Below, piece after piece: positions 5,052 to 6,114 of a DNA stretch of 6,114 nt; the stretch's first letter is position 1; each line of letters starts with the position of its first letter. This DNA is from Patescibacteria group bacterium (lineage in GTDB: Bacteria; Patescibacteriota; Minisyncoccia; Moranbacterales; UBA1568). The stretch covers positions 1-6,114 of the forward strand of contig JAUPWI010000014.1 of the NCBI GenBank assembly GCA_030916545.1, given 5' to 3'. The notes beneath the pieces are model-generated. The model was not told where the DNA came from and did no database searches. It saw only the letters and a list, made by a program, of their open reading frames with translations. A program made the position numbers and the translations under genes.

Positions 5052-6114
5052 ATGGGCTTCAATCTTGTCAGCAATATCGAATCTTGTCATATCGTTCTCC
5101 CGTCTCTTTTGTATTATTCTCACGTTCCGACCGCTCTCATCGCGCTGCTGCTCGGGTTATTCGTCTATTGGCGAAGCAGGACGTTGGCGGGCGCTGCGTT
5201 GCTGTCTATGTCGGTTTTTTTCACGATATGGAGTCTGGTCGATATGGTACTCTGGACCAGCGTCAACGGGAGCGTCATCATGTTTTATTGGCCCATGCTG
5301 TATTTCTTACAGGGTCTGATATTACTGTCAACGTTTTTTTTCGCGTATGTTTTTCTCGAGAAAAAAGCCCCGCCACTTTGGAGCGAGGTCGTGGGAGGAG
5401 TATTGATATCGCCTCTCATCCTGGCGCTGCCGACAACGTATCTCATCGTCGGTTTCGATGTACAGAATTGCGAGGCGGCTCAGGGTATCGTGACTCGATA
5501 TTCTTCTTTTGTTCAGATAATTCTGTTATTTTGGATAGCGGCGTATCTTTTTCTGAAATACAAAAATACCACGGAGCTTATCGAAAGAGTGCGACAGCGG
5601 ACACTTTTTCTTGGGATTTTCTGCTTTGTCATTGCATTTTCTTGGGGAAATTTATTTGGTAGTTTCACCTTGCAGTGGGGTATGGAGCAATATGGTTTGT
5701 TCGGGATGCCGATCTTCATCGGGTTTCTCGCTTATCTGATCGTAAAATTTCAGGAGTTTAATATCAAACTTCTCGGTGTGCAGGCACTGACGATAACCCA
5801 GTTTATTCTTATCGGTTCGATGCTGCTTTTCGCCAAGAGCGAAGTTAATCGTATTCTGACTCTGATCACCTTGCTCATTACGACCGGTGCCGGTTGGTTT
5901 CTGGTGAAATCCGTCAAGAAGGAGGTAGAGCGAAAAGAAGAACTGCAGATGATGTCTGATCGGCTCGCAACAGCCAATCAAGAGCTGAAGCGCCTGGATA
6001 ATGCCAAATCGGAATTCATCTCAATCGCGTCGCATCAGCTCCGGACGCCGTTGACGGCGATCAAGGGGTATACGTCACTCATTCTCGAGGGGAGCTACGG
6101 GAAGATCGACAATC
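5052..6114 (+). CDS. Multi-pass membrane sensor histidine kinase, partial (right end cut)
   Basis: The frame from ATG 5052 stays open to the window edge (354 codons). Residues about 17-287 form eight or nine hydrophobic segments, like the N-terminal 7TM-type sensor region of some bacterial kinases. A charged, probably coiled-coil linker follows (288-320), then a HisKA dimerisation domain with the H-box SEFISIASHQLRTPLTAIKGY, in which His328 is the phosphoacceptor. The ATP-binding HATPase domain must lie beyond the window. The protein should autophosphorylate in response to a membrane or envelope signal and pass the phosphate to a response regulator not seen here. The start has no SD and follows an A-rich spacer. 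It lies 18 bases after the ATP-grasp stop with no promoter or terminator between, so co-transcription is likely. The overall form matches sensor kinases I associate with Patescibacteria. Confidence 0.9.
   Translation, partial: MGFNLVSNIESCHIVLPSLLYYSHVPTALIALLLGLFVYWRSRTLAGAALLSMSVFFTIWSLVDMVLWTSVNGSVIMFYWPMLYFLQGLILLSTFFFAYVFLEKKAPPLWSEVVGGVLISPLILALPTTYLIVGFDVQNCEAAQGIVTRYSSFVQIILLFWIAAYLFLKYKNTTELIERVRQRTLFLGIFCFVIAFSWGNLFGSFTLQWGMEQYGLFGMPIFIGFLAYLIVKFQEFNIKLLGVQALTITQFILIGSMLLFAKSEVNRILTLITLLITTGAGWFLVKSVKKEVERKEELQMMSDRLATANQELKRLDNAKSEFISIASHQLRTPLTAIKGYTSLILEGSYGKIDN

Noticed and set aside
5021..5662. 213-codon + strand frame over the start of the kinase
   Set aside because: It is low in hydrophobic pattern, Arg/Ser/His-rich, and out of frame with the clear transmembrane and HisKA coding frame that starts at 5052.
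1..6114. CRISPR array, tRNA, rRNA, transposase or IS ends
   Set aside because: I looked on both strands and saw no spaced repeats, cloverleaf, rRNA stretch or transposase motif.

Overview
The window looks like chromosomal DNA from a bacterium of moderate GC content. The best clue to the lineage is the last gene, a multi-pass membrane histidine kinase of a form I associate with Patescibacteria (CPR). Compact single genes, short gaps and poor Shine-Dalgarno (SD) use on most genes fit that placement. It is an inference: there is no rRNA or other marker gene here. TGA, TAG and ordinary sense codons behave as in the standard code.

Layout, left to right. (1) 2-127: the last 41 codons of a + strand gene that begins outside the window. 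(2) 283-1236: a class I (trans) isoprenyl diphosphate synthase-like gene with both aspartate-rich motifs. Its reading frame appears broken near 1032-1045. A family-like C-terminus continues in another frame to a stop at 1175, followed at once by a strong intrinsic terminator (1194-1226) that the unshifted frame would have to read through. (3) 1231-1749, minus strand: a NUDIX hydrolase convergent with the synthase. (4) 1750-1958: a divergent intergenic region with a possible 35-codon ORF behind a good SD, and an extended -10 promoter. (5) 1959-2480: a membrane-anchored, acidic protein with a 12-residue cysteine repeat. (6) 2666-3607: an EamA/DMT-type transporter behind a near-consensus sigma70 promoter. 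(7) 3738-5033: a PurD-like ATP-grasp enzyme that has lost several residues typical of PurD. (8) 5052-6114: the sensor and HisKA part of a histidine kinase, cut by the window end. It starts 18 bases after the ATP-grasp stop and in the same frame.

Functionally this is not a recognisable single pathway. Only the ATP-grasp and kinase genes look co-transcribed; the others appear to have their own promoters or lie on opposite strands. The points most worth following up are the frameshifted prenyl synthase, the cysteine-repeat surface protein, and the stand-alone ATP-grasp enzyme with altered active-site motifs next to a sensor kinase.
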